A model generated the notes under the pieces. It made no database searches. It was not told the DNA's origin and saw nothing but the letters and a program-made list of their open reading frames with translations. A stretch of 64,000 bases of DNA from an uncultured Dialister sp. (lineage in GTDB: Bacteria; Bacillota; Negativicutes; Veillonellales; Dialisteraceae). The DNA is taken from the NCBI GenBank assembly GCA_900547785.1, contig URIB01000002.1, positions 62,001-126,000 of the forward strand, read 5' to 3'. Positions 17,790 through 26,048 of this stretch are shown here, piece after piece (within the stretch, counting starts at the first letter, position 1; each line of letters opens with the position of its first letter). The translations under genes were made by a program, and so were the position numbers.

Positions 17790-18655
17790 AGGCTTTCACG
17801 CTCCGTAACCAGCATTCCTTCGTTTGTTAAGCGAACGGTATCTAAATATTTTAAACTCAGATGATAATGATTTATCATTTCTCTCGCCTTCGCCGGTGAT
17901 ATTTCCATAGGCAAAATCAAACCTAAAACGGTCCCGCTATGGGCACAAATTATCCCCTTCCCTCCCACATGCATGCCTGCTTCATAAAAGCCATTCAGTT
18001 CTTTTTTATAAAGAATTGTTTGATTTGCAAAAGCACTGATGGTAGAAGCCTCCCCAATAAGATTTAGAGATTTTTTCTTCATCCCTTCTTTGAATAATTC
18101 CATTGCTTTTATGATCTCGGCTTCATTTTTTTTCTGCAACTCCGGTAAATCATTTCTGGAGTTAAATGCCATCGTATCAATTTCCCCACCACAGTCATAA
18201 ATCAGAATCTGCATGTCCGGGGCATTGCCGATTTCACGGATTACCTTTCCATAACGATAATCAAACTCGACAACTCCTTTAAAAAAAGTGGCATCACTAG
18301 GCTCAATAGCTAATGCGATTCTGGTAATTTCCAAATTTGATAACCGTACGCCAAAATTCAGTGCCGTCGCCTGACAAACTGCACTGATATCTGCTGTACT
18401 GGATGCCATTCCTTTTCCCCGGGGAATATTTGATTTTAATTTTATAGATACATCATCATTTTCGTGGTGAATATATTTTAACGTATGTATAACTGCCTCT
18501 TTTGCTTTTTGAGGTAAAAAATCTCCTTCCCCTGCAAAATTACTTATTGCATAGGAATACCGGTTGATAGGGCAAGTCACCATAAATGATGTGCCGTCTG
18601 CGTATCCTTGAATAAATTCTCCACATGAGCCGGGAGATGTGACTAAATATGCCAT
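17786..18655 (-). CDS. pduX: GHMP kinase, L-threonine kinase PduX
   Basis: Phosphorylates L-threonine to the substrate of CobD. GHMP-kinase ATP loop P-R-G-K-G-M-A-S-S-T-A-D is near residues 74-85, and the N-terminal P-G-S-C-G-E-F-I-Q-G is the PduX-type start; 289 aa. Placement between cobS and cobD, overlapping the former by 13 bp and the latter by 4 bp, supports the role. Together with hom and thrB in this window it links threonine supply to cobalamin. Confidence 0.9.
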   Translation of the reverse strand: MAYLVTSPGSCGEFIQGYADGTSFMVTCPINRYSYAISNFAGEGDFLPQKAKEAVIHTLKYIHHENDDVSIKLKSNIPRGKGMASSTADISAVCQATALNFGVRLSNLEITRIALAIEPSDATFFKGVVEFDYRYGKVIREIGNAPDMQILIYDCGGEIDTMAFNSRNDLPELQKKNEAEIIKAMELFKEGMKKKSLNLIGEASTISAFANQTILYKKELNGFYEAGMHVGGKGIICAHSGTVLGLILPMEISPAKAREMINHYHLSLKYLDTVRLTNEGMLVTERESL

Positions 18656-19392
18656 GTGCTACCTTTAAGTAAAAATACAAATAACAAAGCTATACAAGCT
18701 TCTGTAATTTCTGTAACAAATCCATAGGTATCTCCTGTAGTACCTCCGATTTTTTTCATAATCCAACGGTTCAGACATAGCCCGACAAACAGACCGCCGC
18801 CAACCAATGCCAAATATCTCCACCCGAAATATAAAGCGGGAAGTATTGTGATGATAAACGCAAAGGGTACAGCGTATTCAGATCTGTAAACGGCAAAAGC
18901 CTTTCCTAAGCCATAGGGTCTTGCATAGGGATATTCACAAATACTGATCACTAAAATCAAACGCCCGATTGTAGGCATAGCAACCAAAAGAAGGTACATG
19001 TCACTATCAATAGATGCCAGCGAAAATGTTTTTAATAAAACAAAAATTAAGATGGAAAGAACACCAAATGCACCTGTCAGACTGTCTTTCATAATAGCAA
19101 GACTGCGTTCTTTAGTTCGTCCCGAAAAGAGCCCGTCTGCTGAATCCATGAGTCCGTCCGCCAACGTCGCTCCGGTTATTAACAAATCAGCCATGACCAG
19201 AAAAAAGGCGGTTAACATCGGGGCATGAAGAGGTTCCATAAAAAAATAGATCCCGCACAAAAAAAGACCGATAATCCAACCAATCAAAGGAAACCATTTT
19301 ACACTTTCCCCAAAATTCTTTTCCTGCCATTCCGTTTGCTTTGAAATATGGATTCGCGTAAGAAATTGTAATCCGACTAAAAAACTTTTCAT
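18643..19392 (-). CDS. cobS: Adenosylcobinamide-GDP ribazoletransferase CobS
   Basis: Integral membrane enzyme joining adenosylcobinamide-GDP to alpha-ribazole. The D-G-L-M-D-S-A-D-G-L-F motif matches the metal-binding D-x-x-D-x-x-D-G of the family. Several hydrophobic segments span the 249 residues. Overlaps pduX by 13 bp and starts 4 bp after cbiB. Confidence 0.93.
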   Translation of the reverse strand: MKSFLVGLQFLTRIHISKQTEWQEKNFGESVKWFPLIGWIIGLFLCGIYFFMEPLHAPMLTAFFLVMADLLITGATLADGLMDSADGLFSGRTKERSLAIMKDSLTGAFGVLSILIFVLLKTFSLASIDSDMYLLLVAMPTIGRLILVISICEYPYARPYGLGKAFAVYRSEYAVPFAFIITILPALYFGWRYLALVGGGLFVGLCLNRWIMKKIGGTTGDTYGFVTEITEACIALLFVFLLKGSTWHI

Positions 19393-19396
19393 GAAA

Positions 19397-20359
19397 TCAC
19401 CAGATCATCAAAAATAAAGATTCAATAGCAATAAAAATGGCTGTCGCTGTATACATCATTATAATGGATTTTTTTATATGATTGCCATTTAATGCTTCAC
19501 CGGGATCTCCCATATATTCCCGAAATTCCGGCTTACCTTCATAATAATTATATCCCCCGAGACGGATGTGCATCGCACCTGCAACGGTAGCTTCTGCATA
19601 TCCTCCGTTAGGACTGGGATGTTTGGACGCATCCCGGCGACCGATATAAACCGCATTTTTCCAATCCAAGCGCAATATAAATGCAGCCGCAATAAATAAC
19701 AAATACGTAATTCTTGCGGGTACATAATTGAGAACATCATCTATACGTGCTGCGGCACGACCAAAAAAGAGATATTTTTTATTTTTATACCCCAGCATGG
19801 AATCCATCGTATTTCCTGCCCGATACATCATCGCTCCAACAGGTCCGAAAAGTAAAAAATAAAATAAAGGGGAAATAATACCGTCTGTGGTATTTTCCGC
19901 AACTGTTTCAATCGTCCCTCTGGAAATTTCCCCTTCATCAAGTTGATCCGTATCACGGCCTACAATCCACGACATCCGGCTGCGGGCAGACCTGAGATCT
20001 TCCGATTTTAAAAGATGATAAATCTCCATCCCGTCCCGGGCTAAAGCTCTGGGAGTGATGGTAAAATATAAAATAATAGAGCTGACGGAAAAATAAAGTA
20101 ATATCCCTCCTGCTTGTGATAAATAAACCAATCCGTGTGTAACAGTTCCTATTGTAAAAAAAACTAAAAACACTTCTATGCAGCCACGGGTATACATATT
20201 TTTATCACTTGTCTTGATTTTCGGGTATAATTTAGATTCCCAAAAAGATATGACACGGCCGATAAGCACAACAGGATGATAATCCGATCTCGGATCTCCA
20301 TAAATCGCGTCTATCATAAAAGCCGTTACAGGAATCAGTGCATACAGTATATTTTCCAA
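19397..20359 (-). CDS. cbiB: Adenosylcobinamide-phosphate synthase CbiB
   Basis: Membrane protein that attaches the aminopropanol (phosphate) arm to cobyric acid. The family start D-A-I-Y-G-D-P-R-S-D-Y-H-P-V-V-L-I-G is present, as are the internal G-T-I-E-T-V-A-E-N-T-T-D-G-I and the P-S-P-N-G-G-Y-A-E-A-T-V-A-G-A segments; 320 aa. It begins immediately after the cobQ stop, so translation is probably coupled. Confidence 0.94.
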   Translation of the reverse strand: MENILYALIPVTAFMIDAIYGDPRSDYHPVVLIGRVISFWESKLYPKIKTSDKNMYTRGCIEVFLVFFTIGTVTHGLVYLSQAGGILLYFSVSSIILYFTITPRALARDGMEIYHLLKSEDLRSARSRMSWIVGRDTDQLDEGEISRGTIETVAENTTDGIISPLFYFLLFGPVGAMMYRAGNTMDSMLGYKNKKYLFFGRAAARIDDVLNYVPARITYLLFIAAAFILRLDWKNAVYIGRRDASKHPSPNGGYAEATVAGAMHIRLGGYNYYEGKPEFREYMGDPGEALNGNHIKKSIIMMYTATAIFIAIESLFLMIW

Positions 20360-21892
20360 TTATTCCCGCCCCAAAATTTCATAGAATTTTTTCATATCAA
20401 AATGCTTACGTACGGTAGCGGCCAGACGATCAAATTCCGCCTCCTTGTACTCCCGATATTTGAACTTAACCTCTAACGGAGAAAGTCCTTTTCTCTTGCG
20501 GAGCGCGTTAATAACAGCTCTCCTGAGATGATCATTGTCAAATACACCATGACAATATGTACCAAATACATGATGTTTGTCATTAATAAATCCATCTTGC
20601 AAATCAACAGGTGCATGACTTCTGCGAACAATATGAAATAAACTTTCAGCGGTTCCCGTCAAGGTCGTCTCACCCATATGAATTTCATAGCCTTTTAAAT
20701 GTTCAGCAGAAAAATCCATATCAAGGAACGGCAGGTTTTCACAACTGAATTCCACCTGATATGTGTTCTTTTCTCCCCTCATAGTTGTAATATAGGGAAG
20801 TAAACCCAAACCGGCAACTTCATCATGATTACTTTCCACATGCAAGGGATCACAAACCTTTTCCCCGAGCATTTGATAGCCGCCGCAAATACCGATAACA
20901 GGAGTTCCCCGGTCAGCAAGTTCTTTTATTTCATTGGCATAGCCATGGCGCTTTAGATATAATAAATCTTCTGTTGTATTTTTACTTCCCGGTAAAATAA
21001 TTACATCCGGATTTCCCAGTAAATCACCTTGCTGAACAAAACGAACATTGACATCCGGTTCATGAGTGAATGCGTCAAAATCCGTAAAATTAGAAATTTT
21101 AGGTGTCTGAATAACTGCAATATGAATATCCCGCATGACAGAGTCTTTTGGCATATCCTGCAAGGAAACTGAATCTTCATCATCAATTCCCAGGCGGTCA
21201 AGATAAGGTATTACGCCAAGTACGGGAATTTTCGTGCGTTCTTCTAAAAAGGTCAATGCCGGTTCGAGAAGTGTTATATCTCCACGGAATTTATTAATAA
21301 CAAGTCCCTTAACAAGTTTTCTTTCTTCTTCATCTAAAAGTTCCAAAGTTCCAACAATAGATGCTAATGCTCCCCCACGATCAATATCTGCAATAAGAAA
21401 TACCGGCGATTGGCATTCTTTGGCAATTCTCATATTTACAATATCATTCTTCTTTAAATTAACCTCAGCAGGACTGCCGGCGCCTTCAATGACAAGAACA
21501 TCATAATGCGTTTCCATATAATCAAGACTTTTCTTAACCGAGTCCCATGCCTGTTGGCTATACTTATTTTGATAATCGGACGCACTGTAATTTCCGACCG
21601 ATTTCCCAAGTAAAATCACTTGAGAACACGAATTTCCCGTCGGTTTTAATAAAACAGGATTCATTTCTACAATAGGTTCTACTCCCGCCGCTTCCGCTTG
21701 TGCTACAGTAGACCGGCCAATTTCTCCTCCCGAGCGTGTTACATAAGAATTTAAAGCCATATTCTGGGCTTTGAACGGTGCCGTATTGTATCCGTCCTGT
21801 GTTAAGATCCGACAAAAAGCAGTTGTGAGAATACTTTTTCCTACATGAGAGCTTGTTCCCTGGAACATTACTTTTTTTGCGATTTTTTTCAT
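20360..21892 (-). CDS. cobQ: Cobyric acid synthase CobQ/CbiP
   Basis: ATP- and glutamine-dependent amidation of adenosylcobyrinic a,c-diamide at four side chains. The N-terminal dethiobiotin-synthetase-like NTPase loop G-T-S-S-H-V-G-K-S is followed by a class I glutaminase-like domain with the nucleophile in G-I-C-G-G-Y-Q-M-L-G and a C-terminal H-G-V-F-D-N histidine; 510 aa. Its start shares one base with the cobU stop (TAATG). No corrin-ring genes (cbi/cob early steps) are in the window. Confidence 0.95.
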   Translation of the reverse strand: MKKIAKKVMFQGTSSHVGKSILTTAFCRILTQDGYNTAPFKAQNMALNSYVTRSGGEIGRSTVAQAEAAGVEPIVEMNPVLLKPTGNSCSQVILLGKSVGNYSASDYQNKYSQQAWDSVKKSLDYMETHYDVLVIEGAGSPAEVNLKKNDIVNMRIAKECQSPVFLIADIDRGGALASIVGTLELLDEEERKLVKGLVINKFRGDITLLEPALTFLEERTKIPVLGVIPYLDRLGIDDEDSVSLQDMPKDSVMRDIHIAVIQTPKISNFTDFDAFTHEPDVNVRFVQQGDLLGNPDVIILPGSKNTTEDLLYLKRHGYANEIKELADRGTPVIGICGGYQMLGEKVCDPLHVESNHDEVAGLGLLPYITTMRGEKNTYQVEFSCENLPFLDMDFSAEHLKGYEIHMGETTLTGTAESLFHIVRRSHAPVDLQDGFINDKHHVFGTYCHGVFDNDHLRRAVINALRKRKGLSPLEVKFKYREYKEAEFDRLAATVRKHFDMKKFYEILGRE

Positions 21893-22482
21893 TATAGCTG
21901 CACTCCTCTGCTTTTGAGTTCTACTGTAATTCCTGCAATCGACATATATACCATATCCGCTTTTTTTGAAATATACTGGTTGGCAAGTCCTACCAAGTCA
22001 CGGTAGACCCGGCTCATTGCATTGGCAGGAACAATCCCCATGCCTAATTCATCCGAAACAAAAATAATATTCCGGTTTTCCATCTTTGAAACCGCCTCAA
22101 ACATCTTATTTAAATCCTTCTCCAGCAAAGTTTGCAAAGCGGTCAGATCATCGACGCAAAGAGTCTCATCCGAAGTATGTTCTAAATGATCCATTAAAAT
22201 ATTATTCACATACATAGTGATGCAATCAAACAGCAAGGTATCTGCCTTCAATAATATATCTCCCATAATATCTCCTGCCGTGTGGAAAATCTCAAATGTT
22301 TTCCAATCAGAAGACCTTCTTTTTTGATGAAGAAGCACCCTGTACTTCATTTCATCATCTAAAATCCGGCTCGTGGCAATGTATCCCTTCCTTTCCCCAT
22401 CGAAGTGATACATTAAATTTTCTGCAAACTCACTTTTTCCGCTTCGTGAACCTCCAATAACTAAAATAATTCTATTACTCAT
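21892..22482 (-). CDS. cobU: Adenosylcobinamide kinase / guanylyltransferase CobU
   Basis: Bifunctional enzyme forming adenosylcobinamide phosphate and then its GDP adduct. The P-loop G-G-S-R-S-G-K-S (residues 9-16) and the conserved D-E-L-G-M-G-I-V-P, then R-D-L-V-G-L-A-N-Q, are present; 196 aa. A GAGGTGAT site precedes the ATG. First gene of the seven-gene cobalamin operon. No cobT phosphoribosyltransferase gene is in the window. Confidence 0.95.
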   Translation of the reverse strand: MSNRIILVIGGSRSGKSEFAENLMYHFDGERKGYIATSRILDDEMKYRVLLHQKRRSSDWKTFEIFHTAGDIMGDILLKADTLLFDCITMYVNNILMDHLEHTSDETLCVDDLTALQTLLEKDLNKMFEAVSKMENRNIIFVSDELGMGIVPANAMSRVYRDLVGLANQYISKKADMVYMSIAGITVELKSRGVQL

Positions 22483-22602
22483 GGATCAGCTATCACCTCA
22501 CAGTATGCTTACTTTCTTTACATCATACCATATGTCATATTCTTTCGCTGTTCCTATTTATTCATATTCATTAAAAAGGTCAATAAAATCTTTTTTTTGA
22601 TC

Positions 22603-22631
22603 TTGAATTGTCAAGTCAAGAGATATATAAA
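22603..22631 (+). promoter_or_regulatory. Promoter of the orphan gene at 22701
   Basis: TTGAAT (22603-22608), a 17-bp spacer and TATAAA (22626-22631), in the 218-bp gap between divergent cobU and the orphan gene. An inverted repeat TCTTGA/TCAAGA (22601-22621) overlaps the -35 and could be an operator. The rest of the gap is AT-rich; I find no riboswitch in it. Confidence 0.55.
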
Positions 22632-22700
22632 AGCCTAAAAGATATCCCTCTATCTTAAAATAAATGATAAAATGAAGTTATCAAATAAAAGGAGGAACTT

Positions 22701-23075
22701 ATGTCAGAAGAATTAAAACAAGACCCATACCGCATCGATCTGATGCGAACATTATGGGAAAACACTTATAGAGGGACTATTTTTAATTATAAAGAAGAGT
22801 ATGTTGCGACCGTTCGTCTTATATTGGGCATTCCTCTTGATAGGAGTGAAGTTCCCGAAAATGCACCGGAAGTAGCTCCTAATGTTATTGTGCTTGTAGA
22901 GGACACTATTCTTTCCCCTCTTGAAGTCATTGAATTCGAACAGGCCATGTCAAAAATAATTGCCAAAAAGGTTTCTAATGAATACTTTTATCCGGATCGT
23001 ATCATGTATTTCTATCCAAGTCCGGAAGAAGGCGCAGAAACCAATTTAATTTCAAATATCTCCGAAAAGAATTAA
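22701..23075 (+). CDS. Protein of unknown function, 124 aa
   Basis: I do not recognise the family. The protein is acidic and soluble, without signal peptide or membrane segment; it has P-N-V-I-V-L-V-E-D-T followed by an amphipathic helix (S-P-L-E-V-I-E-F-E-Q-A-M-S-K-I) and aromatic-rich C-terminus (Y-F-Y-P-D-R-I-M-Y-F-Y). It is real: AGGAGG site 5-6 nt before ATG, its own promoter, and a dedicated strong terminator. It stands alone on the plus strand between cobalamin and fatty-acid kinase operons, so context gives no clear function. Confidence 0.8.
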   Translation: MSEELKQDPYRIDLMRTLWENTYRGTIFNYKEEYVATVRLILGIPLDRSEVPENAPEVAPNVIVLVEDTILSPLEVIEFEQAMSKIIAKKVSNEYFYPDRIMYFYPSPEEGAETNLISNISEKN

Positions 23076-23080
23076 CCTGG

Positions 23081-23128
23081 AATGCAATAAAAAACTCAGG
23101 CCGTTATTCCTGAGTTTTTTATTGCATT
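23081..23128. terminator. Bidirectional terminator, orphan gene / fakA
   Basis: Perfect 20-bp inverted repeat (23081-23100 and 23109-23128) with an 8-nt loop, an ACTCAGG/CCTGAGT core and A6/T6 flanks. It terminates both the plus-strand orphan and the convergent fakA transcript. Confidence 0.93.
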
Positions 23129-23134
23129 CATTTT

Positions 23135-24733
23135 CTATTCTACAGAGATATATACAGGATACAAAGGCTGTCCTCCAGCATATATATCAAATTCGATATC
23201 CGGATACATCGTTTCAGCTTGCGCTACTTGTGCCTGACACTCAAATTCCGAAAGCCCCTCTCCATAATAAACCGTTACAATTTCTGTATTTTCATCAATT
23301 AAACATTGTAAAAGTTTGATGAAACAGCTATCAAATTCTTTTTCTGCAAAGATTTCATGATGCTTTGTTATCCCCATGAAATCCCCTTTGTGAATCGTTG
23401 TTTCTCCGACAGCACTGTCTCGTACAGCTGTCGTAATCATACCTGTCCGTATTTCGTTTAAACGCTTCTCCATTCCTTTCAAATTTTCTTCTACCGTCAT
23501 GTCCGGAGAAAATGCCATTGCTGCGGCAAGCCCTTCCATAGGGTTTACAGACGGTACAATATTTATTTTTTCTCCCAACATCTTTTTAAGCTGTTTGGCC
23601 GCTAATATAATATTCTTGTTATTCGGAAGAATAATATAGTTTTCATATTGCCCGTTTTCCATGCCCAGTTTCAACTCCTGGACGGAAGGATTCATAGATT
23701 GCCCGCCTGATACAACATCACATCCCAGTTTCCTGTATAATTCTGTCCAGCCGTTTCCGGAAACAACAGTTAATATACCGAAAGGTTTTTTATTTTCTCC
23801 TTTTTTTTCTTTATTTTTATGAAATTGGTCAATCATATTATCGCACTTAATATCGTGGAGCGTTCCCCAATCTGCAGCCATATCCAGCACATGCCCGGGT
23901 CTTTGTGCATGAATGTGAACTTTAACAAGATTTTCTCCTTCGGCTACAATCATTGATTCTCCCCAGGGATTCAATTTTTCTCTTACCGTTTTAGCATTAT
24001 ATTTGCACGGGCTAATGATAAATTCCGTACAATAGGGATAATCAATGGAAAAGGATTCCCCTTTAATTTCAAGTTGTTTCACTACCGGTTGTACTTCTAC
24101 ACTTATATTTTCCACCTTACCCGTAAGCCCTTGAAGGCACCCCGATAAAAAGAAAATCAGCCCTTGTCCGCCTGCATCAACGACGTTGGCATCTTTTAAA
24201 ATTTTTAATTGTTCCGGAGTCTTTGCTAACGCTTCATTACCATGCTCAATGGCAGATTCCAAAACTTTACTGAAATCCGGTTCTGTACGGATAACCTGAT
24301 GTGTTCCTTTCGCAATTCCTCTCGCCACCGATAAAATAGTTCCTTCTACAGGTTGCGTGACTGCGCGATAAGCATACAAAATCCCATACTGAAAAGCTTT
24401 TCCCACCTGGGTTGAAGATGCTGTCCTCTTTCCGCTAAGACCACGACTGATTCCATGTAAAATCTGTGACAAAATAACACCGGAATTTCCTCTTGCCCCC
24501 ATGATGGCTCCCGTTGCAGCTTTTTCTGCAATAATACCAATAGGTTCTGAAGAGTCTACATCAGCAATCATGCTGTACATAGATTTCAATGTGTTTAGCA
24601 TATTATTTCCCGTATCGCCGTCAGGCACAGGAAATACATTTAATTCATTCAATATTTCATACTTTTTTTCAAACATCTGATAAGCGCCTATCAGCATATT
24701 CTTAAAACAACCGCCATCAATTACTTTATGCAT
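23135..24733 (-). CDS. fakA: DAK2-domain fatty acid kinase catalytic subunit FakA
   Basis: The N-terminal DhaL/DAK2 domain contains the nucleotide-metal motif P-V-P-D-G-D-T-G-N-N-M (near residues 35-45) and G-A-R-G-N-S-G-V-I-L-S-Q. It is followed by the middle and C-terminal domains of YloV/FakA proteins; 532 aa, usual length about 550. FakA phosphorylates fatty acids held by a DegV-type FakB, for incorporation into phospholipid. The adjacent fakB-type gene, 15 bp upstream, supports this. Last gene before the shared terminator. Confidence 0.92.
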   Translation of the reverse strand: MHKVIDGGCFKNMLIGAYQMFEKKYEILNELNVFPVPDGDTGNNMLNTLKSMYSMIADVDSSEPIGIIAEKAATGAIMGARGNSGVILSQILHGISRGLSGKRTASSTQVGKAFQYGILYAYRAVTQPVEGTILSVARGIAKGTHQVIRTEPDFSKVLESAIEHGNEALAKTPEQLKILKDANVVDAGGQGLIFFLSGCLQGLTGKVENISVEVQPVVKQLEIKGESFSIDYPYCTEFIISPCKYNAKTVREKLNPWGESMIVAEGENLVKVHIHAQRPGHVLDMAADWGTLHDIKCDNMIDQFHKNKEKKGENKKPFGILTVVSGNGWTELYRKLGCDVVSGGQSMNPSVQELKLGMENGQYENYIILPNNKNIILAAKQLKKMLGEKINIVPSVNPMEGLAAAMAFSPDMTVEENLKGMEKRLNEIRTGMITTAVRDSAVGETTIHKGDFMGITKHHEIFAEKEFDSCFIKLLQCLIDENTEIVTVYYGEGLSEFECQAQVAQAETMYPDIEFDIYAGGQPLYPVYISVE

Positions 24734-24748
24734 ACAGATTCCCCCATT

Positions 24749-25579
24749 TTAAGCACGTTCAAAAATAATACCAACCAGCCCGGGTCCTAAATAGCATGTT
24801 AAAACCGGGGTACCCTCCGTTACGGTAACCTCAACATCAGGATATTCAGATTGTACTTGCTCCTGTAATTCTTTTGCACCTTCTATATTTTGGATATGAA
24901 CAATTCCAATGTGTTTGCAAGGCGAGTTTTCGCGCAGATAATTCAATAAACTGGCTACCGCTTTTTTTCTTGTCCGTACCTTATCCAAAACATCAACTTC
25001 ATTATTTTTATTTAAATAAATGCACGGCTTAATTTTTAGAATACTTCCGATAATTCCTGCCGCCTTGCCTATCCGCCCGCCGCGGCGAAGGTATTCCAAG
25101 CTGTCTACAGTAAAAGTAGTCCTCATCCGGTCTGCTGCATCCAACATCTTTTTCACTAAATCATCAAAAGAAATCCCTGCTTCAATAAATTCCAAAGCGT
25201 CCTGTGCCAATTGCAAAATTCCGACCGCTGTCGTTCTTGTATTAATGGCAGCTATATGTTCCCGCTTCGACTGTTTCGCCGCTAAAACAGCGCCATTATA
25301 TGTACCGCTGACAGCCGTAGTGATACATAAAATAATGATACCGTCTTCTGCCGGAATCTTACTAAACAATTCCAAAAAGTCACCCGTACTCGGTTGACTG
25401 GTGGGAACCGATTTTTTGGTAGCCTCTGAATACGCAATCACCTCTGAAACAGTCGCTTCCGTTTCCGGCACATATTCTCCATTAACCGCAAGCGTTAGCG
25501 GTATGACATGTAAATTTCTATGTTTCGCCAGTAATTCCTGAGAAATGCCGGATGTGCTGTCGACAATGACATGGATCAT
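24749..25579 (-). CDS. fakB: DegV family fatty-acid-binding protein FakB
   Basis: 276-residue DegV/EDD fold: the start I-H-V-I-V-D-S-T-S-G-I, T-S-Q-P-S-T-G-D-F near residue 60-68, and S-L-E-Y-L-R-R-G-G-R-I-G, all typical. DegV proteins bind a fatty acid and present it to FakA. Co-location with fakA is informative because the two are often unlinked. Chain specificity cannot be read. Confidence 0.9.
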   Translation of the reverse strand: MIHVIVDSTSGISQELLAKHRNLHVIPLTLAVNGEYVPETEATVSEVIAYSEATKKSVPTSQPSTGDFLELFSKIPAEDGIIILCITTAVSGTYNGAVLAAKQSKREHIAAINTRTTAVGILQLAQDALEFIEAGISFDDLVKKMLDAADRMRTTFTVDSLEYLRRGGRIGKAAGIIGSILKIKPCIYLNKNNEVDVLDKVRTRKKAVASLLNYLRENSPCKHIGIVHIQNIEGAKELQEQVQSEYPDVEVTVTEGTPVLTCYLGPGLVGIIFERA

Positions 25580-25601
25580 TCAATTCAAATCCTTCCTGTT
25601 A

Positions 25602-25964
25602 TTATTTATGATTCTGTCTTTCTTTAAATTCTTTCAATAATTGGGTATATGCATATTCATCATACCCGTTAGTCGCTAAAATATACTCTTTTAATCTTTT
25701 TCGTTCCATTGCTACTTTCATCGCAGAGAGTTCAAACGGATCAAGCGAAATCCTCGCCAGCTGTTCACCGGTGGAAGAATACCCGACAATCCCTTCTCCA
25801 AGTAGATCTAACAACGGTTCTTTTTTTATAACTTCACAAAAACTCATAAAAAACTTTTCAGCTTCTTTTTCCATTTTTGCTTTGAGTTTTTTGTAGTTTT
25901 CCGCCTCTTTTACCGGAATACGATACCCGTCAATTTCAACAAATTTTTCTGGTATATTAAACAT
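25602..25964 (-). CDS. Protein of unknown function, 120 aa
   Basis: Not recognised. A charged, probably helical soluble protein: a Lys/Glu-rich helix at about 18-45, a central G-E-G-I-V-G-Y-S-S-T-G-E, and a second helical part with M-E-R-K-R-L-K-E-Y. No signal peptide or membrane segment. A GGGGAG site and a good promoter upstream make it the first gene of a three-gene unit with fakB and fakA (22-bp gap), so a link to fatty-acid uptake or envelope lipid supply is possible but unproven. Confidence 0.75.
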   Translation of the reverse strand: MFNIPEKFVEIDGYRIPVKEAENYKKLKAKMEKEAEKFFMSFCEVIKKEPLLDLLGEGIVGYSSTGEQLARISLDPFELSAMKVAMERKRLKEYILATNGYDEYAYTQLLKEFKERQNHK

Positions 25965-26015
25965 GTTCTCCCCTAATTATAATTTCCAAGTTTACATAAA
26001 ATTCCACTATATTTA

Positions 26016-26044
26016 AATATATATCCCTATAAACTTTTGGTCAA
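26016..26044 (-). promoter_or_regulatory. Promoter of the unknown gene-fakB-fakA operon
   Basis: On the minus strand TTGACC (26044-26039), a 17-bp spacer and TATATT (26021-26016), each 5 of 6 to consensus. It sits within 5 bp of the mutS2 stop; no terminator for mutS2 is visible. Confidence 0.65.
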
Positions 26045-26048
26045 GTTG

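Noticed and set aside
22483..22700. Possible cobalamin riboswitch before cobU
   Set aside because: No GCCACTG-type B12 box or surrounding conserved segments on either strand; the region is AT-rich with only promoter-like signals.
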